DNA of 64,000 bases, from assembly GCA_029263415.1 (NCBI GenBank), contig JAJCXN010000023.1, forward strand, positions 1 through 64,000, in the 5' to 3' direction. A program made the position numbers and the translations under genes. The DNA is from Acidobacteriota bacterium. Lineage in GTDB: Bacteria; Acidobacteriota; Thermoanaerobaculia; Multivoradales; Multivoraceae. Within the stretch, counting starts at the first letter, position 1, and every line of letters starts with the position of its first letter. Positions 60,706 through 64,000 of the stretch are shown here, piece after piece. The notes below the pieces were generated by a model. That model was not told the DNA's origin. It worked only from the letters and a program-made list of their open reading frames with translations, and ran no database searches.

Positions 60706-61485
60706 TCAAGGTGAACCCACAACTCCATCGACGGACGGCAGCCACTCGCGTGGGTCGAGCGGCTCACGCTGCAGCACCTGCTCGATCAGTCTCCGCGAGT
60801 CCATCGCAACGATGTTGCCTTGCGCCAGGCCTAGGAGTTCTGATTCAGGATCGATCATCTCAACCAAGACTGCCGCTTGAGGATTGATCTCGAGAACCCT
60901 TGAGGCGACGTGCAGCGTCTTGAGGTCAGGATCCGCGAACCGAAAGTTCGCAAAGATCAAGACATACGCAGCGTCCTTGGTGCTGGCTCGATCGAGTGCT
61001 TCTGGACTGAAGGGTACGCCCTGCACGAAGTGGTAGTCAGGGTAAGGTTGCTGTCGCACGAGATCGGTAACGATCACCACCTCGCGCTCCTTGAGCCCCT
61101 CGATCTTGCGAATCGAACGCAGCATCTCGTCAGCCACCGCGGTGTAATCGCAAACCACGATGTGGTCCTTGCACTCAACTTTCACCAATCCAAGGCGCCG
61201 ACGTTCCACGAATCGCTGTACCGAGTCCGTGATAATCGCCACCAGATTGGTGAACAGATAAAAGCCGATCAAGATGCTGAGTACAGCAACGATCCGACCC
61301 GCGCCAGTAGCTGGGTAGATGTCACCGTAGCCAACGGTCGAGGTAGTGACGATGAACCACCAAAGCGAGTCGCCAAAGTTATTGATGTTCTCGTTGGCAC
61401 CGCGCTCCAGCAGGTAGAAGGCGAAGGTGCACACAACCAGGCTAACGCCGGTTACCCAGAGGACGATCTTGAGCCGAGTCTTCAT
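60706..61485 (-). CDS. Two-TM potassium channel with RCK/TrkA-N domain
   Basis: A 259-residue channel subunit. TM1 is at residues 7-26, the pore helix with selectivity filter TVGYGD (50-55), TM2 at about 64-88, then a cytoplasmic RCK (TrkA-N) domain from about 108 (HIVVCDYTAVADEMLRSI) to about 240. The first glycine of the usual GxGxxG nucleotide motif is replaced (CDYTAVAD), so ligand binding may differ from classic RCK domains. It forms tetramers that conduct K+. It is co-directional with, and 11 bases upstream of, the glycosyltransferase gene. Confidence 0.92.
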   Translation of the reverse strand: MKTRLKIVLWVTGVSLVVCTFAFYLLERGANENINNFGDSLWWFIVTTSTVGYGDIYPATGAGRIVAVLSILIGFYLFTNLVAIITDSVQRFVERRRLGLVKVECKDHIVVCDYTAVADEMLRSIRKIEGLKEREVVIVTDLVRQQPYPDYHFVQGVPFSPEALDRASTKDAAYVLIFANFRFADPDLKTLHVASRVLEINPQAAVLVEMIDPESELLGLAQGNIVAMDSRRLIEQVLQREPLDPREWLPSVDGVVGSP

Positions 61486-61806
61486 TGTTCAAGCTTCGCG
61501 AGTCGGTGATGGAACGCTACGCTACAAGCGTTGCCTTACTCATTGACTCAAGATCCTATTCGAGGTCGTACAGCCAACTGCCACCTGAACATGACGTCAC
61601 CTCCGATCCACGGGCGCCGCCACCCTGCCTGCAGCGGATCCGGGCCATCACTGAACAAGAATTGGAACTGTCAACGTCCAAATTGGTTGAAAGCCTCGAG
61701 AGACACACTCACCCCAGCCTTCCTTTCGCTCATCGAGCTAGACACACACTCCGGCCCCGCCGTATCTAAAGGGGCTGACACACCTTGAACGCTTGGAACC
61801 CTCCTC
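61486..61806. other. Divergent intergenic region between K+ channel and HlyD genes
   Basis: No supportable gene. Plus-strand frames at 61485-61769 and 61531-61788 overlap each other and look non-coding. It should contain the promoters of both divergent units. No clear operator was seen. Confidence 0.4.
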
Positions 61807-63084
61807 TTGAAGCCACTGACCTCGACCCAGTCGCATGCTGCCTTAGCGCTCGCCATAGCAGTCGTCCTTGGCGTGGGGTGTAGCAGGGACGCCCAGGACC
61901 AAACAGCCACCATTGAGGCCAAGCCGCTCGAAAGCGTGGTCTTGCTGTCCGGCCAGATCAGAACCGCTCAGGCAATCGAACTGCTTGCTCCCCAAGTTGG
62001 CATGTGGCCGATCCCGATCCAGTCGATCCTCGAGGACGGAACAGCGGTCAAGGCGGGCCAGTCGATCGCCGAATTCGACAGCTCCAACCTCGCCTCCGGG
62101 CTCGAGCAGAATCGTGACCGGGTCGTCGATGCTGAGAGCACCTATCTCATCACTGCGGCCCGGCTCGATGCAGAAGCGGCTGACGCCCGATTTGAAGTCG
62201 AGTCCAAACGACTTGCCCTAGAAAAGACCAAAGTGGATGCTGCGATCCCAGAAGGTCTGAAGCCCGAGCGGGAGTATCAGACTTTGCAGCTATCGCTACG
62301 CAGGGCCGAACTCGAACTAGACACTGCATCAAGAAAGCTCGCCAACCAACTCGCCAAGGCCCAGGCTGAACTGGGCATCACGCAAGTCGAGGTTTCCAAA
62401 GCCCGCACCGAAGTTGCTCGAACAGAACAGTCGTTAGAAGTCGTGACGCTAACGGCACCTCGCGACGGCGTACTCGAGATCGCATTCAATCGAGATGAAG
62501 GGCGCCCCTTTCGATCAGGTGATAACGCTCAACCCGGAGTTCCTGTCGCTCGCTTTCCGGACTACTGCACCTTGCGGGTGGAGGCCAACCTGTTCGACGT
62601 TGACGAAGGCACAGTTGAGATCGGCGCCCAAGCCACCGTGGTTCTCGATGCTTTCCCCAATCGCCCGTTCACAGCAACCGTCACCGAGATCCAAGAGGTC
62701 GCCCAACAAACCTCTTCGCGATCCGCGCGTCGGGTCTTTAGATTGATCGCCAACCTCGAACAACCGGATGCAGAGATCATGAAGGTCGGCATGTCGGCCC
62801 GTGTCGAGATCCGCTCGGAGCTGGCCGAGTGGCATGGCCAGCCAACGTTGGTGGTCAAACGCGAGGCGATGCGCTTCACAGGTCGTCCTCGCACAGCGGG
62901 CGCTGCCAGCGCCGACGACGTCAAGCGCACAACTACTGTCACTGCCCAGCTCAAGACCCCTACCGGATGGATTGACGCCGAGGTAGGACGCTGCTCCACA
63001 ATCGAGTGCATTGTCTTAGGCCCAGAAGCCGGAACTCGTGTCACGAGTCCCGCGCCAGCGCTTGCGACCGAGAGTGGAAGTTGA
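61807..63084 (+). CDS. HlyD/RND-type periplasmic adaptor, lipoprotein
   Basis: A 425-residue membrane fusion protein starting at TTG 61807. The lipobox VLGVGC puts the modified Cys at 25. A biotinyl-lipoyl-like half motif (about 45-95), a long alpha hairpin (about 100-215, with heptads such as 'LRRAELELDTASRKLANQLA'), the second lipoyl half (VTLTAPRDGVLEI) and a beta-barrel domain (about 255-345) follow. It would link an inner-membrane transporter with an outer-membrane channel. The next gene encodes a second adaptor and starts one base inside this stop (TGATG). The transporter itself is likely to the right, beyond the window. Confidence 0.88.
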   Translation: MKPLTSTQSHAALALAIAVVLGVGCSRDAQDQTATIEAKPLESVVLLSGQIRTAQAIELLAPQVGMWPIPIQSILEDGTAVKAGQSIAEFDSSNLASGLEQNRDRVVDAESTYLITAARLDAEAADARFEVESKRLALEKTKVDAAIPEGLKPEREYQTLQLSLRRAELELDTASRKLANQLAKAQAELGITQVEVSKARTEVARTEQSLEVVTLTAPRDGVLEIAFNRDEGRPFRSGDNAQPGVPVARFPDYCTLRVEANLFDVDEGTVEIGAQATVVLDAFPNRPFTATVTEIQEVAQQTSSRSARRVFRLIANLEQPDAEIMKVGMSARVEIRSELAEWHGQPTLVVKREAMRFTGRPRTAGAASADDVKRTTTVTAQLKTPTGWIDAEVGRCSTIECIVLGPEAGTRVTSPAPALATESGS

Positions 63085-64000
63085 TGCGCAAAAGGAACTT
63101 GATCGGCATCTTTCTCGTCCTAGGCGCAGCCGTACTCCTGGTCGCAGCGCGCCCGAAGGGCGAGACCTATTCCGTGACCAGTCGGCCCCTGGTGCGCTCC
63201 GCTGAGATCCGCGGCGAACTCGAAGCGGAAGACAGCTTAACTTTCGGGCCTCCAGCCAACATTCAAAGCCAGTGGAACTTCAAGATCTCGTTCATGGCGC
63301 CAGAGGGCGATCTAGTCGACGCCGGAGAGACTCTCCTTGCCTTTGACACCACGGATCTGCAACTGAGCTTGCTCGAGGCTATGTCCAAGCTCGAAACCGC
63401 CGAAACCAACCTCGAGAAGCGACTGACCAGCTCGGATCTTGAGCAGGAAGACCGCGACCTGGGACTTGCCGAGGCTGAAGCAGAGGCCGAACGCGCTCGA
63501 CTAAAGGCCGAGGCTCCAGACGCTGTCATCGCATCGAAGGAACTCCAGCAGGCTCGGATCGATCTGGAAACTGCAAATCAACGGCACCACCATCTCACCG
63601 ACAAAGCCGCTGCCCAGGCAGCACAAGCATCCAGCCAACTCACCAGCCTGCACTCTGAAGTGCGCAAACGTACTTCTCGAGTCGAGCAATTGCAGCGCGA
63701 GATCAACTCGATGACCGTGCTTGCTCCGTCCGGCGGCACCGTCGTCTACGAGGCCAACTGGCGGAGGGAGAAACGCAAAGTCGGAGATCAGATCAATCGC
63801 ATGGACAAGGTCGTCGCTTTGCCCAATCTCGACCGCCTCAAAGCATCCGCCCAGATCGACGAAGTCTTCGCGGCCGAACTTGCCGTTGGCCAACGTGTAA
63901 CCTTCGCTCTCGACGCGCTACCGGAGGACTCTTTTGAAGGTGCTATTCGCGGCATCAATCCGGCCGTCCAACAGCGATCGCGACGCGATCCCCGCATGGT
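63084..64000 (+). CDS. Second HlyD-type adaptor, N-terminal 305 residues (runs off window)
   Basis: Starts at ATG 63084, overlapping the previous stop by one base, and is open to the window end. Residues 4-22 form a membrane anchor (RNLIGIFLVLGAAVLLVAA). A lipoyl half (FMAPEGDLVDAGETLLAFD) and a long coiled hairpin (about 95-215, charged heptads such as 'LGLAEAEAEAERARLKAEAP') follow. The second lipoyl half is TVLAPSGGTVVYEANWR and the start of a beta-barrel is ASAQIDEVFAAELAVGQRVT. It is a distinct paralogue of the first adaptor, anchored by a helix rather than a lipid. The C-terminal part is missing only because the window ends. Confidence 0.88.
   Translation, partial: MRKRNLIGIFLVLGAAVLLVAARPKGETYSVTSRPLVRSAEIRGELEAEDSLTFGPPANIQSQWNFKISFMAPEGDLVDAGETLLAFDTTDLQLSLLEAMSKLETAETNLEKRLTSSDLEQEDRDLGLAEAEAEAERARLKAEAPDAVIASKELQQARIDLETANQRHHHLTDKAAAQAAQASSQLTSLHSEVRKRTSRVEQLQREINSMTVLAPSGGTVVYEANWRREKRKVGDQINRMDKVVALPNLDRLKASAQIDEVFAAELAVGQRVTFALDALPEDSFEGAIRGINPAVQQRSRRDPRM

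Overview
This 64 kb window is bacterial chromosome with moderately high GC. It most likely comes from an uncultivated member of the Acidobacteriota or a near relative. The clues are a von Willebrand-like protein of the 'VWFA-related Acidobacterial domain' type, an N-terminal remnant of a TIGR02999-type ECF sigma factor, and many secreted beta-propeller or beta-helix proteins. No rRNA, tRNA, CRISPR array or replication gene was recognised. The lineage is an inference from protein families, not from a marker gene.

Region 1 (1-3535) is a decay zone. It opens with the 3' end of a group II intron: domains V and VI are clear, with a bulged branch-point A at 222. The intron sits antisense inside an HUH (Y1) transposase-like gene. 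An ankyrin-repeat gene, a beta-helix gene broken by several frameshifts and a truncated ECF sigma factor follow. Region 2 (3536-10784) is redox metabolism. It holds a beta-carbonic anhydrase, a GMC flavoprotein with a Tat-signal small subunit, and a convergent three-gene operon for an exported molybdenum hydroxylase (Mo subunit, 2Fe-2S subunit, diheme cytochrome c).

Region 3 (10960-16526) is a tight operon of glycerol-3-phosphate dehydrogenase, an alkyl-DHAP-synthase-like flavoprotein and an FGGY kinase. It is divergent from a LysR regulator, with a perfect inverted repeat between them. Region 4 (16586-20075) holds a YciH/SUI1 factor, unknown proteins and gene remnants. Region 5 (20243-25258) encodes a CheB-CheR-PAS fusion, a 54-residue small protein and a hybrid histidine kinase.

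Region 6 (25525-48659) is rich in secreted proteins. Three unrelated folds (FG-GAP propeller, ELWxxDGT propeller, CSLREA beta-helix) share a C-terminal tail of the form IFxDGFESGxTxxW. Between them lie MscS, VOC, NadR-like kinase, a ToxR-like regulator, an esterase, an alpha/beta hydrolase with an Asp-box propeller, a MaoC protein, a diheme cytochrome, a DsbA-type protein and MAPEG. Region 7 (48660-64000) has CopC-like, DUF2237, HD-GYP, the VWFA protein, two secreted or Tat-exported hydrolases, a deoxyhypusine-synthase-like enzyme, a membrane glycosyltransferase, a K+ channel and two tandem HlyD-type adaptors, the second running off the window end.

The most unusual points are the shared C-terminal tail, the intron interrupting a transposase, the ether-lipid-like glycerol operon, a four-unit 29-bp array with small compensated hairpins, a pair of related 70-bp intergenic elements, and several short tandem duplications in or beside coding sequence.
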